Source: JAAYXE01 sp964391195 (GTDB taxonomy: Bacteria; Chloroflexota; Anaerolineae; Anaerolineales; UBA4823). Taken from it: DNA of 64,000 nt. This document shows positions 1-9,158 of this stretch, piece by piece. The stretch covers positions 149,478 through 213,477 of the forward strand of contig CAYMLG010000001.1 in NCBI GenBank assembly GCA_964391195.1. Direction: 5' to 3'. The number at the start of each line of letters is the position of its first letter. Position 1 is the stretch's first letter. A program made the translations under genes and the position numbers. The notes below the pieces were generated by a model that saw only the letters and a program-made list of their open reading frames with translations, searched no databases and was not told the DNA's origin.

Positions 1-825
<825 letters not shown>

Positions 826-884
826 TCAAAAAACGATAGTAAAATAAACCTCAAAGGGGAGTAGTTTCAGGAGGAAATCAATCT

Positions 885-1286
885 ATGGAATCGGTCAAAC
901 TCACCGTGTCTGGCCTGGCGCGCTACCAGGGCCGGGAAGGCCAGATCAGCTTTATCCTTCACCGGCTGACGGGTTTGGGCACACTGCTTTTCCTTGCCAT
1001 CCACATCCTCGACACTTCGACAGTCTACTTCTTCCCATCCTTATACGAGCATGCAATTGCCATCTACCGCCTGCCAATATTTATGCTGGGTGAGATCGCA
1101 CTGGTCTTCTGCGTGATCTATCATGGCGTCAATGGCGCTCGCATCGCCTACTTCGACCTGTTCAAGCCGGGTTTGTGGAATATCGAAGCTCAAAAGAAAG
1201 CGGCAATCTGGACTCTGGGGGTCTCGATCGTGCTCTGGCTGCCGGCAGCATTTCTCATGGCTCGCAGCCTGATCGAGCATTTGTAA
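885..1286 (+). CDS. sdhC: Succinate dehydrogenase cytochrome b subunit
   Basis: Membrane anchor subunit of succinate dehydrogenase (complex II); with SdhD it binds quinone and haem b and holds SdhAB at the membrane. The protein is 133 residues with three hydrophobic segments (about 32-55, 67-90 and 107-128). His residues sit in the places expected for the family: HRLTG near residue 27, IHILD in the first helix and YHGVNGAR in the second. The start ATG follows a good ribosome-binding site, AGGAGG, 9-14 bases upstream. sdhD follows after 10 bases. Confidence 0.9.
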   Translation: MESVKLTVSGLARYQGREGQISFILHRLTGLGTLLFLAIHILDTSTVYFFPSLYEHAIAIYRLPIFMLGEIALVFCVIYHGVNGARIAYFDLFKPGLWNIEAQKKAAIWTLGVSIVLWLPAAFLMARSLIEHL

Positions 1287-1296
1287 GGAGGCATCA

Positions 1297-1680
1297 ATGG
1301 CTACACAAGTGCGAGAAGTGCCGGTCAGGCGGAATTGGGATACCATTGCCTGGAGTTGGATGCGCTACAGCGGTCTGGCGCTCATCCCCCTGGCATGGGT
1401 GCACGTTCTTATTCAGGATGTACTGGTAGGCGTGCATGCCATCGATCTGGATTATGTGGCCATGCGCTGGGCGTACCTCGGCTGGCGAGTCTACGATTTT
1501 GCCCTGCTGGCCTTTGCTTTTGCTCATGGGGTCAACGGCTTGCGGCAGGTATTGTTCGATTTTGTGCGCGGCGAAAGAACCAGGACGATCTTCAACTGGG
1601 GGTTGTTAATCTTCTGGCTGGTGATCTCTGTCATTGGCGCCGGCGCCATCATTGGCGGCGTGCGGCCCCCGGCCGGATGA
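1297..1680 (+). CDS. sdhD: Succinate dehydrogenase hydrophobic anchor subunit
   Basis: Second membrane anchor of complex II. The protein is 127 residues with three transmembrane stretches. The AHGVNGLRQV block in the second helix mirrors YHGVNGAR of SdhC and carries the likely haem-ligand His. RBS AAGGAGG lies just before the ATG. Ten bases separate it from sdhC, so the two are co-transcribed. A strong hairpin with a T-rich tail follows, so sdhCD may form its own transcript, separate from sdhAB. Confidence 0.88.
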   Translation: MATQVREVPVRRNWDTIAWSWMRYSGLALIPLAWVHVLIQDVLVGVHAIDLDYVAMRWAYLGWRVYDFALLAFAFAHGVNGLRQVLFDFVRGERTRTIFNWGLLIFWLVISVIGAGAIIGGVRPPAG

Positions 1681-1701
1681 GATAATGGAACAAAGGAGCA
1701 T

Positions 1702-1738
1702 GACCCATCCTCAAATTTGGGATGGGTCTGTTTCTTTT
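1702..1738 (+). terminator. Rho-independent terminator between sdhD and sdhA
   Basis: The 9-bp perfect stem GACCCATCC / GGATGGGTC (1702-1710 and 1720-1728) is followed by TGTTTCTTTT. A TATAAT at 1800-1805 downstream could be the -10 element of a separate sdhAB promoter; no good -35 was found for it. Confidence 0.75.
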
Positions 1739-1877
1739 CCCCTGCCCGCTGTTCACCAGGCCCTTAAGCGTGGCGGGGGTGTCTCGTTAACATTGGGGTT
1801 ATAATAGCCAACAAGGGGAGAAAAAAAATAACCTCGCCCTAGATTCTTCATATCTGAGGAGGTTAGAGGAGTGCTTC

Positions 1878-3668
1878 ATGAACACACATCAATTTGATGT
1901 TGTCGTCGTTGGGGCAGGCGGCGCCGGGTTGATGGCCGCCCTGAATGCCTCGCGCGGCGCCAACACAGCAGTGCTGAGTAAACTGTACCCCACCCGCTCG
2001 CACACCGGAGCCGCCCAGGGTGGGGTAGGGGCCGCTCTCGGCAACCTGGAAGAAGATCGCCCGGAGTGGCATACCTATGACACCGTGAAAGGCAGTGATT
2101 ATCTCGGCGATCAAGATGCCATCGAGTTCATGTGCGAGGAGGCTGTTCCTGCCGTATATGAGTTAGAGCATATGGGCCTGCCCTTCTCCCGCACACCCGA
2201 TGGGAAAATTGCCCAGCGGCCTTTCGGCGGGCATACCAATAACATCACCGGCAAGCCGGTGCGCCGGGCCTGTTATGCAGCCGACCGCACCGGGCATATG
2301 ATTTTACAGACTCTCTACCAGCAGTGTATAAAAAATAATGTCCGCTTTTTCGATGAGTTTCATGTCCTGGACCTGTTGATCAACCGCAACGCGACGGCCG
2401 GTGTGGTCGCTCTCGAGCTGGCGACAGGCGAGCTGCATGTGTTCCAGGCCAAAGCGGTGATCTTTGCCACAGGCGGACACGGGCGAATTTGGGAGATCAC
2501 TTCCAACGCTTATGCTTACTCCGGCGACGGCCCGGCGATCTTCCTGCGCCGCGGGCTGCCCCTGGAAGATATGGAGTTCTTCCAGTTCCACCCGACCGGC
2601 ATTTATAAATTGGGGATCTTGATCACCGAGGGCGTGCGCGGCGAAGGTGGGGTGCTGATCAATGGAGAGGGTGAGCGCTTCATGGAGAAGTATGCCCACA
2701 CGGTCAAAGACCTGGCCTCTCGGGACGTGATCAGCCGGGCGATGTTCATTGAGATGCGCGAGGGGCGGGGCATCAACGGCCAGCGCTACGTCTATCTGGA
2801 TGTCCGCCCTGAAACTGTCAACAAGTACGCCCAACTGGATGGGCGGAAAAAGCCGGACGGTTCGCCTTACACGGTGACGGGGGAAGATATCCTGTCCCGG
2901 CTGCCCGATATCGTTGATTTCTGCCGCACCTACCTGGGGGTTGACCCGGTGACGCAGCCTATGCCCGTCCAGCCCACGGCTCACTATGCCATGGGCGGAA
3001 TCCCCACCAACAAATTTGCCGAAGTGGTCATCGATGCCAACAACACCGTCCTCCCCGGGCTGTACGCGGCCGGTGAGTGTGCGTGCGTCTCCGTGCACGG
3101 GGCCAACCGCCTGGGGACCAACTCTCTGCTGGATCTCATTGTCTTTGGTAAACATGCCGGGCTGCGGGCGGCCGAATTCGCCCGGGGCGCTACATTCCAG
3201 CCCTTGCCGGACGACCCGCTTGATTTCTCGCGCTCCCAACTGGATAGCCTGCTGAATGGGAGTGGGAAAGAAAAAGCGGCCGACATCGCCAGAGAAATGA
3301 AACACGTGATGAACGATCACGTAGGTGTGTTCCGCAACGAAGAAGGCATGCAGGCGGCGATCGAAAAAATCCGGGAATTAAAAGAACGGTATAAAAGCGT
3401 TCGGGTGGACGATCAGGGGAAAGTGTACAACACCAATCTGCTCAACACCTGGGAACTGGGGAATTTGCTCGATCTGGCAGAGGTTACCGCGGTATCCGCC
3501 CTGGCGCGCAAGGAGAGCCGCGGCGGGCATGCAAGAGAAGATTATCCCAAGCGCAATGACGAAGAATGGCTGAAGCACACTCTGGCCTGTGTGAAGAATG
3601 GGGGCATCGAGCTGAGCTATAAGCCGGTGGTCATCACGAAGTTCCAACCTCAGGAACGGGTGTATTAG
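1878..3668 (+). CDS. sdhA: Succinate dehydrogenase flavoprotein subunit
   Basis: Catalytic FAD subunit that oxidises succinate to fumarate. The protein is 596 residues, full length for the family. It has an N-terminal dinucleotide-binding motif VVVGAGGAGLMAAL (residues 9-22), the SHTGAAQGG block around residue 41 whose His carries covalent FAD, the catalytic region around FHPTGIY and TEGVRGEGG, and HYAMGGIPTN with NRLGTNSLLD near the C-terminal third. The RBS region GGAGGTTAGAGGAG precedes the ATG. sdhB follows 15 bases later. A C-terminal helical region with RKESRGGHAREDYPKR is typical of the family. Confidence 0.97.
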   Translation: MNTHQFDVVVVGAGGAGLMAALNASRGANTAVLSKLYPTRSHTGAAQGGVGAALGNLEEDRPEWHTYDTVKGSDYLGDQDAIEFMCEEAVPAVYELEHMGLPFSRTPDGKIAQRPFGGHTNNITGKPVRRACYAADRTGHMILQTLYQQCIKNNVRFFDEFHVLDLLINRNATAGVVALELATGELHVFQAKAVIFATGGHGRIWEITSNAYAYSGDGPAIFLRRGLPLEDMEFFQFHPTGIYKLGILITEGVRGEGGVLINGEGERFMEKYAHTVKDLASRDVISRAMFIEMREGRGINGQRYVYLDVRPETVNKYAQLDGRKKPDGSPYTVTGEDILSRLPDIVDFCRTYLGVDPVTQPMPVQPTAHYAMGGIPTNKFAEVVIDANNTVLPGLYAAGECACVSVHGANRLGTNSLLDLIVFGKHAGLRAAEFARGATFQPLPDDPLDFSRSQLDSLLNGSGKEKAADIAREMKHVMNDHVGVFRNEEGMQAAIEKIRELKERYKSVRVDDQGKVYNTNLLNTWELGNLLDLAEVTAVSALARKESRGGHAREDYPKRNDEEWLKHTLACVKNGGIELSYKPVVITKFQPQERVY

Positions 3669-3683
3669 AAAGGAAAACCACCT

Positions 3684-4394
3684 ATGGAAGTTACGCTGAA
3701 GATTTTTCGCTATAACCCGGAGAAGGATAAGAAACCCCATTACGACACCTTCAAACTGGTGGCCGAGCCGACCGACCGGGTGCTGGATTTATTGGAGAAG
3801 ATCAAGGACTATCAGGACGGGACCCTGACCTTCCGTCGCTCTTGCGCTCATGGGATCTGCGGTTCCGATGCGATGCGGATCAACGGGCGCAACTATCTGG
3901 CCTGCAAAGTGCTGGTGAAAGACCTGAAGACCGACCATATCGTCGTTGAGCCCTTGCTCGGGCTGCCGGTGTTGAAAGATCTGCTGGTAGATATGGAGCC
4001 CTTCTTTGAGCACTTCCGCTCGGTGATTCCATACTTCGTCAATAACGATCCGGAACCAACCGCGGAACGCCTGCAGAGCCCTGAACAACGGGAACGGTTC
4101 GACGACACGACCAAGTGCATCCTGTGCGCCGCATGCACGACCTCGTGCCCGTCCTTCTGGGCCAACGATCAATACGTCGGCCCGGCGGCGATTGTCAATG
4201 CCCATCGCTTTATCTTTGACAGCCGGGATCAAGCGGCGGCCGAGCGGTTGGAGATCCTGAACGGGCAGTTCGGTGTCTACCGCTGCCATACGATTTTCAA
4301 CTGCACGCTGGCCTGCCCGCGCGAGATTCATATCACGAAAGCGATTGGCGAGGTGAAGAAAGCCCTCGCCACCGGGGTGGTGGATTACGAATAA
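3684..4394 (+). CDS. sdhB: Succinate dehydrogenase iron-sulfur subunit
   Basis: Carries electrons from FAD to quinone. The protein is 236 residues. The N-terminal plant-ferredoxin-like part has the [2Fe-2S] cysteines in RRSCAHGICGSDAM and NYLACK. The C-terminal part has CILCAACTTSCP and a second block, CHTIFNCTLACPREI, for the [4Fe-4S] and [3Fe-4S] clusters. RBS AGAAAGGA precedes the ATG. It is the last gene of the sdhAB unit; a 32-base perfect palindrome follows immediately. Confidence 0.96.
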   Translation: MEVTLKIFRYNPEKDKKPHYDTFKLVAEPTDRVLDLLEKIKDYQDGTLTFRRSCAHGICGSDAMRINGRNYLACKVLVKDLKTDHIVVEPLLGLPVLKDLLVDMEPFFEHFRSVIPYFVNNDPEPTAERLQSPEQRERFDDTTKCILCAACTTSCPSFWANDQYVGPAAIVNAHRFIFDSRDQAAAERLEILNGQFGVYRCHTIFNCTLACPREIHITKAIGEVKKALATGVVDYE

Positions 4395-4400
4395 GGGAAA

Positions 4401-4432
4401 AAGAAGGTAGACGGCCGGCCGTCTACCTTCTT
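4401..4432 (+). terminator. Terminator after sdhB
   Basis: This is a perfect 32-base palindrome (AAGAAGGTAGACGGCC and its complement) starting 6 bases after the sdhB stop, with A-rich bases before and T-rich bases after it. Confidence 0.85.
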
Positions 4433-4452
4433 TACATAATATAATTGCGGTC

Positions 4453-4481
4453 TTGTCATCAGCTTCCACCGCGAGTATAAT
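4453..4481 (+). promoter_or_regulatory. Sigma-70-type promoter of tRNA-Arg
   Basis: TTGTCA at 4453-4458, a 17-base spacer, and a perfect TATAAT at 4476-4481. The tRNA starts 11 bases after the -10 box. Confidence 0.8.
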
Positions 4482-4492
4482 AGCCCCTCGCT

Positions 4493-4568
4493 GCCCCAGT
4501 AGCTCAATGGACAGAGCGAGGCTCTCCTAAGGCCGAGGTTGGGGGTTCGATTCCCTCCTGGGGCGCCA
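4493..4568 (+). tRNA. tRNA-Arg (anticodon CCU)
   Basis: The cloverleaf was read directly. Acceptor stem is GCCCCAG/CTGGGGC, D stem GCTC/GAGC, anticodon loop CTCCTAA with anticodon CCT (34-36), and T arm GGGGG-TTCGATT-CCCTC. Discriminator is G at 4565, and CCA is encoded at 4566-4568. The body is 73 nt. The anticodon stem is slightly irregular (A27/G43 mismatch, U31-G39 wobble). It has its own promoter and terminator. Confidence 0.93.
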
Positions 4569-4573
4569 CCGCA

Positions 4574-4619
4574 AAGAGAACCGGCCTGGGAAGTAAAAGC
4601 CGCCCAGACCGGTTCTTTT
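4574..4619 (+). terminator. Terminator after tRNA-Arg
   Basis: Two arms, 4574-4590 and 4603-4619, pair over about 16 bp with one C/A mismatch and end in TTCTTTTCCTT. It lies 5 bases after the tRNA. Confidence 0.8.
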
Positions 4620-4713
4620 CCTTAATCCTACACTCATTTTATGTAAAAGTTGTAATGCAATTGTTAGATTCAAGGTATTGCATAATTTTCGGAAATCGGG
4701 TAATATAGGATTG

Positions 4714-4750
4714 CTGAACGTCTGGGTGCCCCCCTCACCCAGGCGTTCAG
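4714..4750. terminator. Hairpin between tRNA-Arg and the convergent mobA unit
   Basis: CTGAACG-T-CTGGGTG pairs with CACCCAG-G-CGTTCAG around a short C-rich loop. It lies just beyond the 3' end (4794) of the minus-strand aminotransferase gene, so it probably ends that transcript. The 4620-4713 stretch is AT-rich and shows no gene. Confidence 0.6.
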
Positions 4751-4793
4751 CCCTTAAAAGGCAGTTCGCGCCGCTTTTCCCCGCCCCGCTTTC

Positions 4794-6050
4794 CTAAGAC
4801 GAAGCGATCTTTTCCAACTCGGCCCTCAGACGGGCGATCTCTTCCACTGTATTGTAGTGGACTGCGCCGGCCCGGATCATCCCTCCCGAATCTTCAAGCC
4901 CTAACCGTTCGGTGACAGCCAGGGCGTAGTAATTGCCATCCCACACATAGATTCCGGCTTCGTCCAGCTTCTCGGCCACCCGCCGGGGCTGCCAGCCTTT
5001 CAGCGTAAAGGAAAAAGTGGGCACCCGGTCTTCAAGCTCGCGCACGTCTTTCGGCCCGAAAATTTTAATCCCTGGGATCTCGCTCAAATTTTCAAGCAAT
5101 GCCCGGCTGAGTTCGTACTCATAAGCCCGGATGGCGGCCATCGCCTGCTTCAGATGGCGTCTGCGGCCTTCGAACTCCGCATATTTCTCGGCGTACTGCT
5201 CCCCGAAGTTCGTGCCCACCCACTCCAGGTATTCCAACGCGCCGAGCACACCGGCGATCCCCTCGTGGTTCTGAGTGCCCCGCTCGAACTTCCCCGGCGG
5301 GTCTTTCGGCGCCGGGCGCACCCGGTAGGCGGGCAGTTCTTCCAGCAGGTCGTAGCGGCCATACAGCAGTCCGGCGTGCGGCCCGAAGAATTTATAGGCC
5401 GAACAGACCAGGAAATCGCAGCCCAGCTTCTGCACGTCGATCGGGCCATGCGGGGCGTACTGCACGGCATCCACGTAGACGAGCGCGCCGGCGGCCTTGG
5501 CCATCGAGATGATCCGCCGCAGCGGGTTGATCGTCCCCAGGGCGTTGGAAGCGTAGCCGACCGCCAGCAGGCGCGGCGACTCCTCCAATGCGACCTGCAG
5601 CGCATCCAGATCCAGGCGGCCGTCCTCGGGTTTGAAGTCCACCCAATGCACCTCGCAACCCCGTTCGTTGGCGGCGATCACCCAGGGGGTGATATTGGCA
5701 TCGTGATCCAAACGGGTGACCACGATCGAATCTCCCGAGTTCCAGGTCCGGGCCAGCGAACGGCTGATGTTGAACGTCAGGCTGGTCATATTCGGGCCGA
5801 AGATGACCTCTTCCGGGCGGCTGGCGTTGAGGAAGTCGGCGGATGCAGCCCGAGCATCTTCCAGGAGCGCATCCGACTCCCGGCTGGTCGCGAATGCGCC
5901 CCCATGGTTGGCGTTGTGTGAGACCAGATACTCCACCATCCGGTCAATGCTGAGCTGGGCTGCTTGCGTCCCCCCGGGGTTATCCAGGAAGATTGCCTCC
6001 CGCTTCAGGGCCGGAAACTGTTCACGGATGAGAGCAAGATCGAGAGCCAT
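4794..6050 (-). CDS. Class V aminotransferase, cysteine desulfurase-like protein
   Basis: PLP enzyme of the class V (NifS/SufS/CsdA) superfamily; it most resembles the cysteine desulfurase-like subfamily around VC1184. The protein is 418 residues. The PLP-binding Lys is K220 in CSAYKFFGPHAGLLYG. The cofactor Asp is D194 in VYVDAVQYAP, and the DHDANITPW block (residues 115-123) carries the His that stacks on PLP. The second gene of a minus-strand pair, it starts 30 bases after mobA ends. The substrate cannot be read from the sequence. Next to mobA, a role in supplying sulfur for molybdenum cofactor chemistry is possible but is inference; general cysteine desulfuration or kynureninase-like activity are alternatives. 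Confidence 0.85.
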   Translation of the reverse strand: MALDLALIREQFPALKREAIFLDNPGGTQAAQLSIDRMVEYLVSHNANHGGAFATSRESDALLEDARAASADFLNASRPEEVIFGPNMTSLTFNISRSLARTWNSGDSIVVTRLDHDANITPWVIAANERGCEVHWVDFKPEDGRLDLDALQVALEESPRLLAVGYASNALGTINPLRRIISMAKAAGALVYVDAVQYAPHGPIDVQKLGCDFLVCSAYKFFGPHAGLLYGRYDLLEELPAYRVRPAPKDPPGKFERGTQNHEGIAGVLGALEYLEWVGTNFGEQYAEKYAEFEGRRRHLKQAMAAIRAYEYELSRALLENLSEIPGIKIFGPKDVRELEDRVPTFSFTLKGWQPRRVAEKLDEAGIYVWDGNYYALAVTERLGLEDSGGMIRAGAVHYNTVEEIARLRAELEKIASS

Positions 6051-6080
6051 AAATTCTCCATTGGGATCGGGTTGGGATGA

Positions 6081-6680
6081 TTAAGGGTTTTGCCGGGCTA
6101 TTTCCTCCGCCCGGCGGAGTTCTTCGGGGGTGTTCACGTTCCTGAAGGTAAGCTGCAGCGGGTCGAGGTGCTGGTATTCCTCGGCCTGCAGGCGGCGCAG
6201 CCGCACTTGCGGATACCAGGCATCCGCGCGCCAGGCGCCCTGATCCAGGACGGCCTTCACTGCGGGCAGGCAAGTCTCCCGGCGGTAGACGGCGTGGAAG
6301 GGCTCAGCTCCGTTTCCGGTCACCGGGACGACCGCATCCCAGGCTTCCTCCACCAGCAAATCTCGGGCGGCTTCCAGAATCTCCTTGCTGGCGAAGGGTA
6401 GATCGCAGGCAACCACGGCAACGATGGGCGAGTGAGCCGCACTCAACGCCGTGTACAGCCCGCCCAGCGCCCCCCGGTTTGGCACCAGGTCGCTCACCAG
6501 GGGCACTCCGAGAAAGCGATAGCCGTCTGGACGGTTGGTTGTGATCAGGATTTCATCTCCCAGCGATTCGAGTCGCGACAGCACCCGTTGGATTAACGGT
6601 TTTCCCAGGAAAGGGACCAGGCCTTTGTCCTGTCCCATGCGCCGCGATTCTCCACCTGCCTGGATAACGAGGGTGAGCAT
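6081..6680 (-). CDS. mobA: Molybdenum cofactor guanylyltransferase
   Basis: Transfers GMP from GTP to molybdopterin to make the guanine dinucleotide form of the cofactor, in the cytoplasm. The protein is 199 residues from the chosen start. The nucleotide-binding block IQAGGESRRMGQDKG lies at residues 6-20, with LVSDLVPNRGALGGLYTAL and VVACDLPF following as in the family. An ATG 24 bases further upstream (6704) is in frame but would add MFLYYNQS and overlap the -10 box. The ATG at 6680 lies 6 bases after TATAAT and has no Shine-Dalgarno sequence, so the mRNA is probably leaderless. It is co-transcribed with the class V aminotransferase downstream. Confidence 0.9.
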   Translation of the reverse strand: MLTLVIQAGGESRRMGQDKGLVPFLGKPLIQRVLSRLESLGDEILITTNRPDGYRFLGVPLVSDLVPNRGALGGLYTALSAAHSPIVAVVACDLPFASKEILEAARDLLVEEAWDAVVPVTGNGAEPFHAVYRRETCLPAVKAVLDQGAWRADAWYPQVRLRRLQAEEYQHLDPLQLTFRNVNTPEELRRAEEIARQNP

Positions 6681-6686
6681 ACTTTG

Positions 6687-6692
6687 ATTATA
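6687..6692 (-). promoter_or_regulatory. -10 element of mobA (leaderless start)
   Basis: TATAAT on the minus strand ends 6 bases before the mobA ATG, so transcription would begin at or next to the start codon. No Shine-Dalgarno sequence is present. Confidence 0.65.
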
Positions 6693-6857
6693 ATAGAGAA
6701 ACATCCTGCACCCGCCCCCTTGCTCAGCAAAAAGCCTTCATTTATAAGCGATAGAGAAGGTGCAGGTTTAGCGGTAACAGGGATCTGGTGGTTCGTTCTG
6801 GCAGTGATAGGCAGATTGCAAGATGCAGTTTCAATGAAGGGCGCTTAGCCGATCTTC

Positions 6858-8012
6858 GTGACTGCTTCTGAGATGAACCCCTTAGAAAGAGTGAATGAGA
6901 TGACCGATTTAGGCTCAATTCTTGACCCCCTGACGGTTGAGGGCGAGCTTTACGAAACCCTGCCTGACAATGCGGTGCGCTGCTATGCCTGCGGGCACCG
7001 CTGCCTGATCCGCGAGGGCCGTCGCGGGATCTGCCAGGTGCGCTTCAACCAGGGAGGAAAGCTGCGCGTCCCCTGGGGTTATGTGGCCGCCCTGCAGGCC
7101 GACCCGGTGGAGAAGAAACCCTTCTTCCACATCTTGCCCGGCGTGGATGCGCTCACTTTTGGCATGCTCGGCTGCGATTTCCATTGTTCGTACTGCCAGA
7201 ACAGCCTGACCTCGCAGGCGATGCGCGATCCGGCCTCCGACTATTCAGCGGCCCTGATCCGCAAGGTCTCCCCCGAGCAGTTGGTGAAATACGCTTTGCG
7301 AAGTGGAGCCCAGGTGGTCGCCTCCTCTTATAATGAGCCGCTGATCACTTCTGAGTGGGCGGTCAGCGTCTTCAGGCAGGCTCGCGAACACGGCCTCAAA
7401 TGCGTCTATATCTCCAATGGGAACGCCACGCCCGAGGTGTTGGAGTATCTGCGCCCTTACCTGGTGGGTTATAAGATCGACTTGAAGACCATGCAGGACA
7501 GGCAGTACCGGAAGTTGGGCGGGGTGCTCGAGCACGTCTTGCGTAGCATCCGCCTGGCCTACGAGGCCGGGCTTTGGGTAGAGGTGGTCACCCTGGTGAT
7601 TCCCGGTTTCAATGACAGCACCGATGAACTGATGGACGCCGCGCGGTATATCCACTCCGTCTCGCCGGATATCCCCTGGCACGTCACCGCTTTCCATCCG
7701 GACTATAAAATGATCGACCCCGACCCGACCTCAGCCAGGACCCTGCTGCGTGCGGCTGAGATCGGCCAGGAGGCCGGCCTGAATTACGTTTATGCCGGGA
7801 ATCTCCCCGGGCAGGTGGGCATGTACGAGAACACCTTCTGCCCCCATTGTGGCGCCCGGCTGATCGAGCGCTACAGCTACGTCATCCAGGGCTATCACCT
7901 CACCCCCGAGGGGACCTGCCCGAAATGCGGGACGCAGATCCCCGGCGTGTGGCCCGAACGCCCGGAACAGGTGCGCATTGGCGGGTTGGGCCTCCCGCGC
8001 CGTGTCCGCTGA
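6858..8012 (+). CDS. amrS: AmmeMemoRadiSam-type radical SAM protein
   Basis: Radical SAM enzyme of the PflA-like AmrS group. The protein is 384 residues from the GTG at 6858. ATGs at 6873 and 6900 are equally possible starts, because no clear RBS decides. The SAM cluster motif CxxxCxxC is C106, C110 and C113 in GCDFHCSYCQN. An N-terminal Cys-rich block (CYACGHRCLIREGRRGICQ) and a C-terminal zinc-ribbon-like region with two CxxC pairs (CPHCG and CPKCG) bracket the radical SAM barrel, as in family members. The partners AmrA and AmrB (Memo) are not next to it. The reaction is unknown. It converges on the acetyltransferase gene, whose end is 11 bases away. Confidence 0.87.
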   Translation: MTASEMNPLERVNEMTDLGSILDPLTVEGELYETLPDNAVRCYACGHRCLIREGRRGICQVRFNQGGKLRVPWGYVAALQADPVEKKPFFHILPGVDALTFGMLGCDFHCSYCQNSLTSQAMRDPASDYSAALIRKVSPEQLVKYALRSGAQVVASSYNEPLITSEWAVSVFRQAREHGLKCVYISNGNATPEVLEYLRPYLVGYKIDLKTMQDRQYRKLGGVLEHVLRSIRLAYEAGLWVEVVTLVIPGFNDSTDELMDAARYIHSVSPDIPWHVTAFHPDYKMIDPDPTSARTLLRAAEIGQEAGLNYVYAGNLPGQVGMYENTFCPHCGARLIERYSYVIQGYHLTPEGTCPKCGTQIPGVWPERPEQVRIGGLGLPRRVR

Positions 8013-8023
8013 CCGGCGGCCGT

Positions 8024-9049
8024 TCACCGCCCGCGCTTTACCGTCGCTCTGACCACATAGCGGTCGACGCCCCCAAAGCGGTATTTGTAATCTTCGTCAC
8101 CGCGCATAAAATCAAATTCCGCCCGCCCGTTCTCGTTGGCCCATTGTAGTAAGTGTCCGAGCAGCACCCAACCTGGGGAAAGGTCCCGAAATTCGGGGTT
8201 CAAGCCCGAGTTGTAAACCCAAATCCGGCCGTTGTAATCAAAGTTTAAATACCCGGCGGCTTTGCGCTGGCCCACTTCAAGGAAGGACAGTTGCAGCCAG
8301 CCTGCCTCAAACGCGGCCCGCATCGCCAGGCGCATCTGTTCGCGCATTGCCCCGGTCAGGAACTCGCGCTTTTGGGGCTCATACTCCATCAACTGCAGGA
8401 AGTCTTCCAGTTCCCGGTCGAACGCAGCAGCTTCCTCTACGATGTACCAGCGCACCGGCTGCTCATAGTTCTCCGCCCGCCGCATCTTCCGGCGGACTTC
8501 GTGGCGCTGCTTCTTGTCGATCCCCGCCAGGTAGGCCTCCCAATCGCCGGGGATGGGGATGGACGGGCAAGGTTGGAGGCGTTCTTCCCGGTATGGCCAG
8601 CCGCAGCGCCCGGCCGCCTCCCGTACCACGGCCAGTGTGGGGCTCCCTTCTGGCAGGTTTGATAATTCCAGGGTTTCCCAGGCCGGGGCGGAGGCTCCGT
8701 CCAGGGTTTGGAACAAACCGTCAACGAAGAGGGGCAGGTCGCCGGCCCGCCCCAAGAAATCCAGATAGTCGGAGATTTCAACACTGCCCAGCAGCGCCAA
8801 TGTGGGGGAACCCGCAGGGTTTTGGGTGAAGAAGAGCGGCGCAGCTGCTACCAGTTCGCCGCCGTCGCGCCCGGTGACCACAAAGAGTTCACCAGACGGC
8901 CATTCTCCCCCGCCCAGAGTTTGCCACCAGATGCGCAGGTATTCATGCCTCAAGAATGGCACGTCACTTGCACTGTGTTCCAATAAATGGTTCCATTCAT
9001 CCGCCAGCAGCTCAAAACCTTGCGATGTGCGCACAATGTCGATTTGCAT
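8024..9049 (-). CDS. GNAT-family acetyltransferase, CelD/BioF2 (FemAB-like) type
   Basis: The protein is 341 residues with the two-lobed GNAT fold expected of CelD/BioF2-like proteins. An N-terminal lobe (about 1-150) contains VPFLRHEYLRIWW. The C-terminal lobe has KKQRHEVRRKMRRAE (about 180-194), GWLQLSFLEVGQRKAAGYLNF, and the terminal FDFMRGDEDYKYRFGG block that is nearly invariant in this group. Homologues act in polysaccharide or peptidoglycan modification; the substrate here is unknown. RBS AAGGAG lies just before the ATG on the minus strand. It is monocistronic and convergent with amrS. Confidence 0.82.
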   Translation of the reverse strand: MQIDIVRTSQGFELLADEWNHLLEHSASDVPFLRHEYLRIWWQTLGGGEWPSGELFVVTGRDGGELVAAAPLFFTQNPAGSPTLALLGSVEISDYLDFLGRAGDLPLFVDGLFQTLDGASAPAWETLELSNLPEGSPTLAVVREAAGRCGWPYREERLQPCPSIPIPGDWEAYLAGIDKKQRHEVRRKMRRAENYEQPVRWYIVEEAAAFDRELEDFLQLMEYEPQKREFLTGAMREQMRLAMRAAFEAGWLQLSFLEVGQRKAAGYLNFDYNGRIWVYNSGLNPEFRDLSPGWVLLGHLLQWANENGRAEFDFMRGDEDYKYRFGGVDRYVVRATVKRGR

Positions 9050-9158
9050 AATTCTCCTTTTTCTGCCGGTGCCCGACTTTTCACCCCGTGGTCATCATCA
9101 AGCATTTTACCAGTATAATGGCGGATAAGAAACGATGACCGGTTCCCGGACCTAGCGC

